From the NCBI RefSeq assembly GCF_900700375.1, contig NC_041708.1:37253204-37317203 (forward strand): DNA of 64,000 bases, given 5' to 3'. The DNA comes from Denticeps clupeoides (taxonomy: Eukaryota > Chordata > Actinopteri > Clupeiformes > Denticipitidae). The position numbers were made by a program, and so were the translations under genes. A model generated the notes under the pieces. The model did no database searches. It worked only from the letters and a program-made list of their open reading frames with translations, and was not told the origin of the DNA. Each line of letters begins with the position of its first letter. The first letter of the stretch is position 1. Shown here one piece after another: positions 10,569 through 23,048 of this stretch.

Positions 10569-12515
10569 GTAATTGAATAAACTAATTTAAACAAATATTT
10601 GTGTTTCAATTATTTAAAGTTTTTAATGATGGTACAGAACTATGGAATTGATGTTGCAGATTGTACAGAAAAAAAATCCTTTCCTACCCTAGTGTGCATT
10701 TAGAAACTACGAAGACCATCAGGTTCCACTGATTTTTTTTAAATGTTGACATTCCCAATGAATATGCTAAGTTAACCTGCATGTTACAGTCTTGTCCACG
10801 TACCACAGTCAGTTTGATGTGAAAAAAAAGCATTTAATTAATGTAATTAAAGTTAGGTGACATTTGAAATAGTTATTTTTCAGGAACCTGTGCTGGCATG
10901 AAACTGAGGATGCATTCGCACAACTTATGTAGACAAGGGATGTTTTTCAGAGACCGGACAAAGAGTACACAGAACAGAATTAAAGCACAATGACCTGACA
11001 GGGGCAAGATACAACCAGGGTAGATTTATATATAGAGACACAATCTGAATACCATGAACACACAGTCAACTGCAAACTCTGGAACGGAATGCTGAACTGG
11101 AATCCTCCGCAAAGTCAAACCACAACAATATTGAACATCTAAATGTTTACATTATTTCACATCTATTTGAGAAATAATAACTTTTGGAGACACTAGAGGT
11201 GATTTAAAAACCTAATAATCTAATTTTACTCAAATTACAACACTTTTGCTGCCCAATATTGTTGCTTTTTTCCAAAATTAAACAGAAAAACTAATAACAC
11301 CTTGCAATTTAAAGTTGGGATTTATCTGTTTATTATACCTTTTATTTCTATAAGAAAAAATGTTGCATATATTACTACTCATCTGGATATTTTCTAATTG
11401 GTGATGTTCCATTTGCTCCAGATGTTCCATTTCTGGTCAGAGCTGGAATTAAACTGCCACATTCAAATTAAGACATAAACTCCACACTCTGGAACTGGTT
11501 TTTCCATTCTGGTCTACTGTAGAAATATGGTTGCACATAGCGGTTTCTGTGAAGTATCATTTGTTTGACATGTATACGTTAAAGTCTCATTCCAAGCATA
11601 AAAGAAAACAGAATAATAAGGAGATAGTGATAATATTATATGAATGAAAATATGGTCCTGAATTTTGGATTGTATGTTTGAATAAATAATAATAACATAA
11701 AAATTTACAATGATATAACAATATTTCTTTCATGATTTATGACATCATATCCTTTCAGGTGGCCCCTGGTGGAGTTCCTAGCTATTACACTATGACTGTG
11801 AAAAGTTACTGTGTTTTTTGGTGTAGTGTGTGGGTATTAGAGACACGTAGAAAACTAAATGGTATATCAAATTCTCATTAGTAATTATTACTAAATTTTG
11901 AAAATTGATAGGAAAACATTTGTACAAAATAAAGGTTCTAACTAAATAGACTGCTGCCTTGATTTGGATTTTTGTGAGTTTCAGGATAATGTATATTTTG
12001 TCCAAATATGGTGAAAAGGGACAACACTGTTATATAAGCCATATTCAAATGTTATGATTATGATGGGTCAGCATTACTGGGTACAGATTTATATGTTTTC
12101 TGGTTGATCAGAATGTTTTTGTTTAATTCCTTCCTCCTAAATGCAGAAAATTCCCTATATAAAAACTTTTATTCAAGTTTATTTTTTCAGGTATTGCCCT
12201 TTTGAAAATTGAACAGTATATTTTATTCATTCTAACTGTAACAGTGTCTTCTGTATTGACCTATGAATATGAACTCTTATCTTCATACAAGTAAAATAAA
12301 TTCATTTCCAATTTACTTTCAAATTCAAGTTGGACCTTTGAAAGTCATGAAGTGTAGAAAATATTAATTTTCAACTTTTTTGCAACAATATTTTATGAAA
12401 AACAAAGATCTCCCAAATGTGCCAAAATGCCACAGAATAGACATTACTAGAAAAGGACACAGTCTCTAATCTACTTCAAACAGTCTCTTTACCTTCATTT
12501 TTCTATAGACCCACT

Positions 12516-12638
12516 TTGCCAAGTCAGGGGTTTTTCCACAATAAGAGGTCAGTTTCTTTTGGGTTGAGCCAGGTATAAAACTAAAGGATTCTAGAGGAGT
12601 AGAGCAGTGCAGCAACAGCAGCCGACCAGCTCAGAAAA
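12516..12638 (+). promoter_or_regulatory. Promoter of crystallin gene 4
   Basis: TTGCCAAGTCAG at 12516-12527, ACAATA at 12538-12543 and TATAAAA at 12574-12580. Confidence 0.7.
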
Positions 12639-13376
12639 ATGAGTAACACCAGCGGCGACAGCAACATGAACATGGGCAGGGTAAGACATAACGCTTCAAA
12701 TGAAGTCTAGTTGTTTAATTTCTTTCATCCATTGAGTAATTTGTCATTCCTCATTGTCCAATATTTTCCAGGTCACCTTCTACGAGGACAGGAACTTCAT
12801 GGGACGTTCCTGGGACTGTATGGGTGACTGTTCTGACATGCACTCCTACATGAGCCGCTGCCACTCCTGCAGGGTGCACAGTGGCTGCTTCATGGTCTAC
12901 GATGGTGCCAACTACATGGGTAACAGCTACTTCATGAGGAGGGGCGAGTACGGTGACTACATGAACATGTTTGGATGGAACAACTGCATCAGGTCCTGCC
13001 GCTATATCCCCATGGTAAATATATATTTCTGACAAAAAGGGAACGATTATTGCATTAAATTACATTGTCATAATTGCTTATGCCAATTGCCCAACAGTAC
13101 AGAGGAAACTACAGAATGAGGGTCTACGATAGAAACGACTTCGGAGGCCAGATGCACGAGTTCATGGACGACTGTGACAACTGCATGGACCGCTACCGCA
13201 TGAACGGCTGCATGTCCTGTCATGTGATGGACGGCCACTGGCTCATGTACGAGCAGCCCCACTACAGAGGCAGGATGTGGTACTTCGGACCTGGAGAGTA
13301 CAGGAACTTCATGAATATGGGCTGGGGCAACATGCGCTTCATGAGCATGAGGCGTGTCATGGACTCTTGGTACTAA
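12639..13376 (+). CDS. crygm: Gamma-M crystallin, gene 4
   Basis: Coding exons are 12639-12680, 12772-13014 and 13098-13376, 187 residues, arm [14 protein letters not shown]. It has DGANYMG in Greek key 2 and [14 protein letters not shown] in Greek key 3. The end of intron 1 and the 3' flank match gene 1 better than genes 2 and 3, in line with a block duplication of three genes. Splice sites are GT-AG throughout. Confidence 0.95.
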
Positions 13377-15324
13377 ATAATTGAATAAACTAATTTAAAC
13401 AAAAAATAGTGTTTCAATGTTTTACATTTTTTAATGATGGTACAGAACTATGGAATTGATGTTGCAGATTGTACAGATCAAAAATCCTTTCCTACCCTAG
13501 TGTGCATTTAGAAACTACGGAGACCATCAGGTTCCACTGATTTTTTTTTAAATGTTGACATTCCCAATGAAAATGCTAAGTTAACCTGCATGTTACAGTC
13601 TTGTCCACGTACCACAGTCAGTTCGAAGTGCAAAAAAAGCATTTAATTAATGTAATTAAAGTTAGGTGACATTTGAAATAGTTATTTTTCAGGAACCTGT
13701 GCTGGCATGAAACTGAGGATGCATTCGCACAACTTATGTAGACAAGGGATGTTTTTCAGAGACCGGACAAAGAGTACACAGAACAGAATTAAAGCACAAT
13801 GACCTGACAGGGGCAAGAAACAACCAGAATAGATTTATATATAGAGACACAGATATACACAATCTGAATACCATGAACACACAGTCAACTGCAAACTCTG
13901 GAACGGAATGCTGAACTGGAATCCTCCGCAAAGTCAAACCACGACAATATTGAACATCTAAATGTCTAAATTATTTCACATCTTTTTGAGAAATAATAAC
14001 TTTTGGAGACACTAGAGGTGATATAAAAACCTAATAATCTAATTTTACTCAAATTACATCACTTTTGCTGCCCAATATTGTTGCTTTTTTCCAAAATTAA
14101 AAAGAATAACTAATAACACCTTGCAATTTAAAGTTGGGCTTTATCTGTTTATTATACCTTTTATTTCTATAAGAAACAATGTTGCATATATTGCTACTCA
14201 TCTGGATATTTTCTAATTGGTGATGTTCCATTTGCTCCAGATGTTCCATTTCTGGTCAGAGCTGGAATTAAACTGCCACATTCAAATTAAGACATAAACT
14301 CCACACTCTGGAACTGGTTTTTCCATTCTGGTCTACTGTAGAAATATGGTTGCACATAGCGGTTTCTGTGAAGTATCATTTGTTTGACATGTATACATTA
14401 AGGTCTCATTCCAAGCTTAAAAGAAAACAGAATAACAAGGAGATAGTGATAATCTTATATGAATGAAAATATGGTTCTGAATTTAGGATTGTATGTTTGA
14501 ATAAATAATAATAACATAAAAATATACAATGATATAACAATATTTCTTTCATGATTTATGACATCACATCCTTTCAGGTGGCCCCTGGTGGAGTTCCTAG
14601 CTATTACACTATGACTGTGAAAAGTTACTGTGTTTTTTGGTGTAGTGTGTGGGTATTAGAGACACGTAGAAAACTAAATGGTATATCAAATTCTCATTAG
14701 TAATTATTACTAGATTTTGAAAATTGATAGGAAAACATTTGTACAAAATAAAGGTTCTACCTAAATAGACTGCTGCCTTGATTTGGATTTTTGTGAGTTT
14801 CAGGATAATGTATATTTTGTCCAAATATGGTGAAAAGGGGACAACACTGTTAAATAAGCCATATTCAGATGTTATGATTATGATGGGTCAGCATTACTGG
14901 GTACAGAATTATATGTTTTCTGGTTGATCAGAATGTTTTTGTTTAATTCCTTCCTTCTAAATGCAGAAAATTCCCTATATAAAAACTTTTATTCAAGTTT
15001 ATTTTTTCAGGTATTGGCCTTTTGAAAATTGAACAGTATATTTTATTCATTCTAACTGTAACAGTGTCTTCTGTATTGACCTATGAATATGAACCCTTAT
15101 CTTCATACAAGTAAAATAAATTCATTTCTAATTTACTTTCAAATTCATGTTGGACCTTTGAAAGTCATGAAGAGCAGAAAATATAAATTTTTAACCAAAT
15201 TTTATGAAAAACAAAGATCTCCCAAATGTGCCAAAATGCCACAGAATAGACATTACTAGAAATGGACACAGGCTCTAATCTACTTCAAACAGTCTCTTTA
15301 CCTTCATTTTTCTATAGACCCACT

Positions 15325-15445
15325 TTGCCAAGTCAGGGGTTTTTCCACAATAAGGTCAGTTTCTTTTGGGTTGAGCCAGGTATAAAACTAAAGGATTCTA
15401 GAGGAGTAGAGCAGTGCAGCAACAGCAGCTGACCAGCTCAGAAAA
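15325..15445 (+). promoter_or_regulatory. Promoter of crystallin gene 5
   Basis: TTGCCAAGTCAG at 15325-15336, ACAATA at 15347-15352 and TATAAAA at 15381-15387. Two bases are missing between the Sox-like site and TATA compared with the other array genes. Confidence 0.7.
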
Positions 15446-16183
15446 ATGAGTAACACCAGCGGCGACAGCAACATGAACATGGGCAGGGTAAGACATAACG
15501 CTTCAAATGAAGTCTAGTTATTTAATTTCTTTCATCCATTGAGTAATTTGTCATTCTTCATTGTTCAATGTTTTCCAGGTCACCTTCTACGAGGACAGGA
15601 ACTTCATGGGACGTTCCTGGGACTGTATGGGTGACTGTTCTGACATGCACTCCTACATGAGCTGCTGCCACTCCTGCAGGGTGCACAGTGGCTGCTTCAT
15701 GGTCTACGATGGCATGAACTACATGGGTAACAGCTACTTCATGAGGAGGGGCGAGTACGGTGACTACATGAACATGTTTGGATGGAACAACTGCATCAGG
15801 TCCTGCCGCTATATCCCCATGGTAAATATATATTTCTGACAAAAAGGGAACGATTATTGCATTAAATTACATTGTCATAATTGCTTATGCCAATTGCCCA
15901 ACAGTACAGAGGAAACTACAGAATGAGGGTCTACGATAGAAACGACTTCGGAGGCCAGATGCACGAGTTCATGGACGACTGTGACAACTGCATGGACCGC
16001 TACCGCATGAACGGCTGCATGTCCTGTCATGTGATGGACGGCCACTGGCTCATGTACGAGCAGCCCCACTACAGAGGCAGGATGTGGTACTTCGGACCTG
16101 GAGAGTACAGGAACTTCATGAATATGGGCTGGGGCAACATGCGCTTCATGAGCATGAGGCGTGTCATGGACTCTTGGTACTAA
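15446..16183 (+). CDS. crygm: Gamma-M crystallin, gene 5
   Basis: Coding exons are 15446-15487, 15579-15821 and 15905-16183, 187 residues. Unique to this copy, the segment MSRCHSC of the first domain reads MSCCHSC (near 15660), an Arg-to-Cys change by one base that adds a twelfth cysteine next to an existing C-x-x-C pair. In human gamma-D crystallin, Arg-to-Cys changes are known cataract alleles, so this could alter solubility; that is inference. The upstream part resembles gene 2, while the 3' flank matches genes 1 and 4, so it is mosaic. Confidence 0.95.
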
Positions 16184-18129
16184 ATAATTGAATAAACTAA
16201 TTTAAACAAAAAATAGTGTTTCAATGTTTTACATTTTTTAATGATGGTACAGAACTATGGAATTGATGTTGCAGATTGTACAGATCAAAAATCCTTTCCT
16301 ACCCTAGTGTGCATTTAGAAACTACGGAGACCATCAGGTTCCATTGATTTTTTTTTAAATGTTGACATTCCCAATGAATATGCTAAGTTAACCTGCATGT
16401 TAGTCTTGTCCACGTACCACAGTCAGTTCGAAGTGCAAAAAAAACATTTAATTAATGTAATTAAAGTTAGGTGACATTTGAAATAGTTATTTTTCAGGAA
16501 CCTGTGCTGGCATGAAACTGAGGATGCATTCGCACAACTTATGTAGACAAGAGATGTTTTTCAGAGACCGGACAAAGAGTACACAGAACAGAATTAAAGC
16601 ACAATGACCTGACAGGGGCAAGAAACAACCAGAATAGATTTATATATAGAGACACAGATATACACAATCTGAATACCATGAACACACAGTCAACTGCAAA
16701 CTCTGGAACGGAATGCTGAACTGGAATCCTCCGCAAAGTCAAACCACGACAATATTGAACATCTAAATGTCTAAATTATTTCACATCTTTTTGAGAAATA
16801 ATAACTTTTGGAGACACTAGAGGTGATATAAAAACCTAATAATCTAATTTTACTCAAATTACATCAATTTTGCTGCCCAATATTGTTGCTTTTTTCCAAA
16901 ATTAAAAAGAATAACTAATAACACCTTGCAATTTAAAGTTGGGCTTTATCTGTTTATTATACCTTTTATTTCTATAAGAAACAATGTTGCATATATTGCT
17001 ACTCATCTGGATATTTTCTAATTGGTGATGTTCCAGTTGCTCCAGATATTCCATTTCTGGTCAGAGCTGGAATTAAACTGCCACATTCAAATTAAGACAT
17101 AAACTCCACTCTCTGGAACTGGTTTTTCCATTCTGGTCTACTGTAGAAATATGGTTGCACATAGCGGTTTCTGTGAAGTATCATTTGTTTGACATGTATA
17201 CATTAAGGTCTCATTCCAAGCTTAAAAGAAAACAGAATAACAAGGAGATAGTGATAAGCTTATATGAATGAAAATATGGTTCTGAATTTAGGATTGTATG
17301 TTTGAATAAATAATAATAACATAAAAATATACAATGATATAACAATATTTCTTTCATGATTTATGACATCATATCCTTTCAGGTGGCCCCTGGTGGAGTT
17401 CCTAGCTATTACACTATGACTGTGAAAAGTTACTGTGTTTTTTGGTGTAGTGTGTGGGTATTAGGGACACGTAGAAAACTAAATGGCATATCAAATTCTC
17501 ATTAGTAATTATTACTAGATTTTGAAAATTGATAGGAAAACATTTGTACAAAATAAAGGTTCTACCTAAAAAGACTGCTGCCTTGATTTGGATTTTTGTG
17601 AGTTTCAGGATAATGTATATTTTGTCCAAATATGGTGAAAAGGGGACAACACTGTTAAATAAGCCATATTCAGATGTTATGATTATGATGGGTCAGCATT
17701 ACTGGGTACAGATTTATATGTTTTCTGGTTGATCAGAATGTTTTTGTTTAATTCCTTCCTTCTAAATGCAGAAAATTCCCTATATAAAAACTTTTATTCA
17801 AGTTTATTTTTTCAGGTATTTGCCTTTTGAAAATTGAACAGTATATTTTATTCATTCTAACTGTAACAGTGTCTTCTGTATTGATCTATGAATATGAACC
17901 CTTATCTTCATACAAGTAAAATAAATTCATTTCTAATTTACTTTCAAATTGAAGTTGGACCTTTGAAAGTCATGAAGTGCAGAAAATATAATTTTTTAAC
18001 CAAATTTTATGAAAAACAAAGATCTCCCAAATGTGCCAAAATGCCACAGAATAGACATTACTAGAAAAGGACACAGGCTCTAATCTACTTCAAACAGTCT
18101 CTTTACCTTCATGTTTCTATAGACCCACT

Positions 18130-18252
18130 TTGCCAAGTCAGGGGTTTTTCCACAATAAGAGGTCAGTTTCTTTTGGGTTGAGCCAGGTATAAAACTAAAG
18201 GATTCTAGAGGAGTAGAGCAGTGCAGCAACAGCAGCCGACCAGCTCAGAAAA
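18130..18252 (+). promoter_or_regulatory. Promoter of crystallin gene 6
   Basis: TTGCCAAGTCAG at 18130-18141, ACAATA at 18152-18157 and TATAAAA at 18188-18194. Confidence 0.7.
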
Positions 18253-18998
18253 ATGAGTAACACCAGCGGCGACAGCAACATGAACATGGGCAGGGTAAGA
18301 CATAACGCTTCAAATGAAGTCTAGTTATTTAATTTCTTTCATCCATTGAATAATTTGTCATTCTTCATTGTTCAATGTTTTCCAGGTCACCTTCTACGAG
18401 GACAGGAACTTCATGGGACGTTCCTGGGACTGTATGGGTGACTGTTCTGACATGCACTCCTACATGAGCCGCTGCCACTCCTGCAGGGTGCACAGTGGCT
18501 GCTTCATGGTCTACGACCAGGCCAACTACATGGGTAACAGCTACTTCATGAGGAGGGGCGAGTACGGTGACTACATGAACATGTTTGGATGGAACAACTG
18601 CATCAGATCTTGTCGTTGGATTCCCATGGTAAATGTTTTTTTAAAACCATAGACAAGCATAGACAATACTGTTGATCCATTTTGACACATTCTATGTCCT
18701 GTTCCTTTCTGTCCAACAGTACAGAGGAAACTACAGAATGAGGATCTACGATAGAAATAACTTCGGAGGCCAGATGTACGAGTTCATGGACGACTGTGAC
18801 AACTGCATGGACCGCTACCGCATGAACGGCTGCATGTCCTGTCAAGTGATGGACGGCCACTGGCTCATGTACGAGCAGCCCCACTACAGAGGCAGGATGT
18901 GGTACTTCGGACCTGGAGAGTACAGGAACTTCATGAATATGGGCTGGGGCAACATGCGCTTCATGAGCATGAGGCGTGTCATGGACTCTTGGTACTAA
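18253..18998 (+). CDS. crygm: Gamma-M crystallin, gene 6 (last of the tight array)
   Basis: Coding exons are 18253-18294, 18386-18628 and 18720-18998. The protein equals that of gene 3, including DQANYMG, CRWIPM and SCQVMDG, and intron 2 is the same 91-bp type. The distance to gene 3 is 8430 bp, three array units. Downstream, after AATAAA at 19006-19011, the sequence leaves the array consensus, so this gene sits at the array edge next to an LTR-element fossil. Confidence 0.95.
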
Positions 18999-19151
18999 AT
19001 AATTGAATAAAATTAAATCATTTGAAAATGTATATTTGTATTTATTTTATTTAAGCCTTTGATTTAATGTACAGAATTGTACAAATGATTGTAAATTATT
19101 CATGCCCCTTATACCCCAGTGTTCATCTATAAATTAAAAAAATCTTGACAT

Positions 19152-21029
19152 TGTCACGACCATGCCAGCTCTGCCCCCCTCAACATGTCCTTCCTCTCGA
19201 GAGTACTAGGGTAGGAGGATCTGTGTGACATGATTCATGTCTCCACCTACTTTCTTCCGCCCTCCTCAGGTTAACCAGTATCAGTTGTGGTTGATTGAGG
19301 CTAATGGTTCCCCTATAAAAACCCAGCTTGACCGGAACTGTACAGAGTCGTCCACCAGCATGCCTACTGTGGTGTGTTGTGCATGCTGTTCTGCTTGTAA
19401 AGAATGACCCGTTCTTCTCTGACAGCTCTCGGTGCCTGGCTGTATTAGTGAGGGTGTGGTCTGTCAGGATCTTGGGCCTACGCAAGTACCAAGAAGCAGT
19501 GGTTTCATTTATTTTTTACATTTTTTTTGGACATTCCGGTCATGACAGATGGCTGACTTTCGCTTCAAGATAGACCCCGAAAACATCCCCCGTCCACCTG
19601 ACGTCCCCACGGCAGTGGAAGGACTTCTCGCCTCTCACCACCGGCACCTGGGGAAACTCACAGCCGCCCTTTCAGAGGTCACGGAGCAATGTGGGTGTGG
19701 TGCTGGGCGAGCTTGACAAGTAAAAACATTCATCTGGCTTTATGAGAAGCAGAAGATCGGCACAGTCCTGCAGCGACCCACAGGGCCAGTGTCCGAGGTT
19801 CGTACAGCGCTTCAAAGCGGTGTTCGACCGCCCGAAGCAGGGGAGGGCCTTCATTCAATCAAATAATACTCGATGTCCGTGAGCGACTATGCGTTAGAGT
19901 TCTGGGTACTGGCAGAAGAAAGTGGGTGGTAGTAGCCTAGTGGGTAACACACTCGCCTATGAACTCGAATCCCACTTACTACCATTGTGTCCCTGAGCAA
20001 GACACTTAACCCTAAATTGCTCCAGGGAGACTGTCCCTGTAACTACTGATTGTAAGTCGCTCTGGATAAGGGCGTCTGATAAATGCTGTAAATGTAAATG
20101 TAAATGTAAAGTGGATGGGGTGAAGATGGGAAGACTTATCCGACGGCTGGACGACAGTATCTCCATGGTTATCACTCTGATCACCAAACTCCGGGACAGT
20201 CGCAGGATGTGATCTCCCCAATGCTTGTCCGCCGCTGCTGAAACCCACTGTGCTGTGACCTCCAACTCCAGAACTGGAGCAGCAACATGCTCGGAACGGA
20301 GGCCACCATCCCCAGAAGTGACGCAGGTCACCTCAGCCCACATGAAGCAGGAGAACAAGAGACGTTGGCACCAGAAGGGCGCGTGTCTGTTATGTGGACA
20401 CAAGGGCCACTGGGGAAACGAGTGCCCCCAACGTCCTGCAACAAAGAGACAGGACACTGAGGTTGCACAACCTACAGATTTTAATCAGAAATGGGGGGGG
20501 GGTTTAGACCATGCATTGACTACCGGGGGCTCGATTCAGTCCCAGTGATGTACACCGTTAATCCCTGCAACCGATGTGGGTAAGGGCCACATTGGGGGAA
20601 TGATGCCACTTGCTGGAGGGAGCAGGTGGTAGCTTGTTGTGGTGGATGTCAGTTTATTCCATTTCGGCCTCTTCCTCCGCTCTGCAAGTAGCGGAGACCC
20701 TATTCCAGAAGGTGCTTTGGTACTATTGCATCCAGGAGGAAGTCCTGTCGGACCGTCGCCCACAATTCACATCTAGGATGTGGAAAGCCTTTTTCAAACA
20801 TTTAGGGGTCAAGGTTAGTTTAACATCTGGCTACCACCCACAGACCAATGGCCAAGCTGAAAGAACTTGGCGGGTTCCTCCATGCCTACTGTCGTAGCAG
20901 CCAGCACGACTGGGCTGATTTTTTTTTAGTGCGGGCGGAGGATGCCCAGAACTCCCTTCACCATTCCTCCACGGGGCTGACGCCGTTTCAGTGTGTGCTC
21001 GTCACCAACCCCCATGGTGAAGCCGTCTG
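19152..21029 (+). mobile_element. Ty3/gypsy-like retrotransposon fossil
   Basis: A possible 5' LTR runs from 19152 (TGTCACGACC) to 19547 (GGTCATGACA) with a TATA-like CCTATAAAA. It is followed by a gag-like stretch beginning MADFRFKIDPENIP at 19549, a CCHC zinc knuckle (CLLCGHKGHWGNEC, about 20386-20427) and an integrase-like part ([20 protein letters not shown], about 20700-21029). Most of pol is not recognisable and no 3' LTR is seen. It is broken in many places. A family A SINE sits inside the gag part, so the element is the older of the two. Confidence 0.75.
19926..20107 (+). mobile_element. tRNA-derived SINE, family A, inside the gypsy fossil
   Basis: The copy starts GTGGTAGTAGCCTAGTGGG (A-box-like), continues to TCGAATCCCA and ends in AAATGT repeats. 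It is flanked by the 7-bp direct repeat AAAGTGG (19919-19925, 20108-20114). Confidence 0.85.
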
Positions 21030-22171
21030 AGTTAAAAAATATATATTTTTGTATTAAACGGATTAAATTTAGTTGACATTTAAATTAGATATTGGCCACA
21101 AAGGTAAAGTATACCAATCTATAAATCTCAATTCATTCACCTTACAAAACATTTGCATCTCTATTTTTAGCTGCTTTCCTAAATTACAGACGTCGGGTGA
21201 GAGAGTGGTTGGTAAGTACATTTCAGCAGGGGTCCAGAGAACTAAGAGAGTAGACAGAATCGGCGTCAGGGCGCAGGCTTGGATAATCCGGGAGAATAGC
21301 ATACGGATAAAAAAGTCTGCGTGAGACCAGGTCAATCTACAAAAAGTGAGCAACAAGACAGAGAGAATCATATGAAGTCCTTTTAATGCTGTTCTTTTCC
21401 TCGACCGCGCCCACTCGTGTCTGATGATGTGGCTGAGCAAGAATCGTGACACCAACTTTTGTGGGGCAGTGGTGGCCTAGCAGTTAAGGAAGCGGCCCCG
21501 TAATCAGAAGGTTGCCGGTTCGAATCCCGATCCGCCAAGGTGCCACTGAGGTGCCACTGAGCAAAGCACCGTCCCCACACACTGCTCCCCGGGCGCCTGT
21601 CATGGCTGCCCACTGCTCACTCAGGGTGATGGGTTAAATGCAGAGGACAAATTTCACTGTGTGCACCGTGTGCTGTGCTGCTGTGTATCACATGTGACAA
21701 TCACTTCACATCACAAATCAATAAATTGGATTTAATCTAGTGTGCTTAATACGAATATCGATTCAATAAGATATAGTTTCAATTGCAGTAATGAAAAAAA
21801 TGTAATAATAAAATGTATTTAGTAATTAATATAAAATTTTAATAAGTAAAGTGTCTAAAAGAAATAAGTTGAATAAAATAAAGTAATACACCCATGTGCT
21901 AGGAACAATGTTCCTGGAAACATATGTAAAATGAAGTAAAACATGAACTAACTAGAATGCTTTTCATCTGTACTGCTCCTTTGTTTATACATTTTTAAAA
22001 ATGTTATCTAGAACCCAAAACTAGAATAATAGAAGAATTATGTTCTAGTAATTTCCAGAGATAAGCATTCAAACCATGTATTTCACAGAAACTACACATT
22101 TTTAGCAAGTTACTTTTCTTTTACTCCACATGTTCTTTTTTTAGCCTAACACTATAGGCCACTATTTCACT
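21030..22171. other. Spacer between gypsy fossil and gene 7
   Basis: Apart from the SINE at 21471-21714 I see only AT-rich sequence with no supportable gene. Long frames here run through the SINE. Confidence 0.6.
21471..21714 (+). mobile_element. tRNA-derived SINE, family B, near full length
   Basis: The head GTGGCCTAGCAGTTAAGG (A-box-like) and GGTTCGAATCC (B box) show tRNA ancestry. The body runs through CCGTCCCCACACACTGC to a tail with GACAATCACTTCAC. Shorter or decayed copies occur at 28556-28701, 32931-33057, 41452-41553 (minus), 50153-50231, 50236-50362 (minus), 53626-53815 and 61110-61185 (minus). Confidence 0.85.
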
Positions 22172-22293
22172 TTGCCAGGTCAGGGGTTTACACACAATAG
22201 GGGGTAAGCTTCTTTTCGCTCTGACCAGGTATAAAAGTAAGGTTTCCAGCAGCAGTAGAGCAGTGCAGCTACAGCAGCCAAACAAGTCAGAAG
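22172..22293 (+). promoter_or_regulatory. Promoter of crystallin gene 7
   Basis: TTGCCAGGTCAG at 22172-22183, ACAATA at 22194-22199 and TATAAAA at 22230-22236. Confidence 0.7.
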
Positions 22294-23036
22294 ATGAGTA
22301 ACACCGGCAGCAACACCAACATGAACATGGGCAGGGTAAGAAATTGTCACTCATTTAAAAATTTTAATTAGGTGTTTGTGCTTTAGTTTGATTCCAGGTC
22401 ACCAGATTTTTTTTTTTCTTCCAGGTCACCTTCTACGAGGAGAGGAACTTCATGGGACGTTCCTGGGACTGTATGGGCGACTGTGCCGACATGCACTCCT
22501 ACATGAGCCGCTGCCACTCCTGCAGGGTGCACAGTGGCTGCTTCATGGTCTACGACCAGGCCAACTACATGGGTAATGGCTACTTCATGAGGAGGGGCGA
22601 GTACGGTGACTACATGAACATGTTTGGTTGGAACAACTGCATCAGGTCCTGCCGCTATATCCCCATGGTAAATAACAAAACAACAAATTAAAAATCAGCT
22701 TGAAAAAGTCCATATTGTGAAAAAATAAAATGAATATTCTTTACATCAACTAACCAGTACAGAGGAAACTACAGAATGAGGATCTACGATAGAAATGACT
22801 TCGGAGGCCAGATGCACGAGTTCATGGACGACTGTGACAACTGCATGGACCGCTACCGCATGAACGGCTGCATGTCCTGTCATGTGATGGACGGCCACTG
22901 GCTCATGTACGAGCAGCCCCACTACAGAGGCAGGATGTGGTACTTCGGACCTGGAGAGTACAGGAACTTCATGAATATGGGCTGGGGCAACATGCGCTTC
23001 ATGAGCATGAGGCGTGTCATGGATTCCTGGTACTAA
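22294..23036 (+). CDS. crygm: Gamma-M crystallin, gene 7
   Basis: Coding exons are 22294-22335, 22425-22667 and 22758-23036, 187 residues. The arm [14 protein letters not shown] differs from the array genes. Domain 1 has FYEERNF, CADMHS and [11 protein letters not shown]. Domain 2 has [14 protein letters not shown] and is encoded by an exon identical in all 279 bases, by eye, to those of genes 8 and 9. Intron 1 ends with two copies of TTCCAGGTCACC, 27 bases apart, so a second in-frame acceptor exists (before 22398); I chose the downstream one because it matches every paralogue. AATAAA lies at 23043-23048. Confidence 0.94.
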
Positions 23037-23048
23037 GAATTTAATAAA

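Larger units (their letters stand above)
1..18998 (+). repeat. Tandem array of ~2.8 kb crystallin gene units
   Basis: Start codons of six successive crystallin genes lie at 4217, 7024, 9823, 12639, 15446 and 18253, so the spacing is 2799-2816 bp. Promoters, exons, introns and several hundred bases of flank are almost identical by eye. Positions 1 to about 3500 are the same spacer again (compare about 30-160 with 5410-5550), now interrupted by three mobile elements, so another gene should lie just left of the window. Similarity stops soon after the stop codon of gene 6, which marks the right edge of the array. Between genes the spacer holds no other gene that I can support. Confidence 0.93.
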
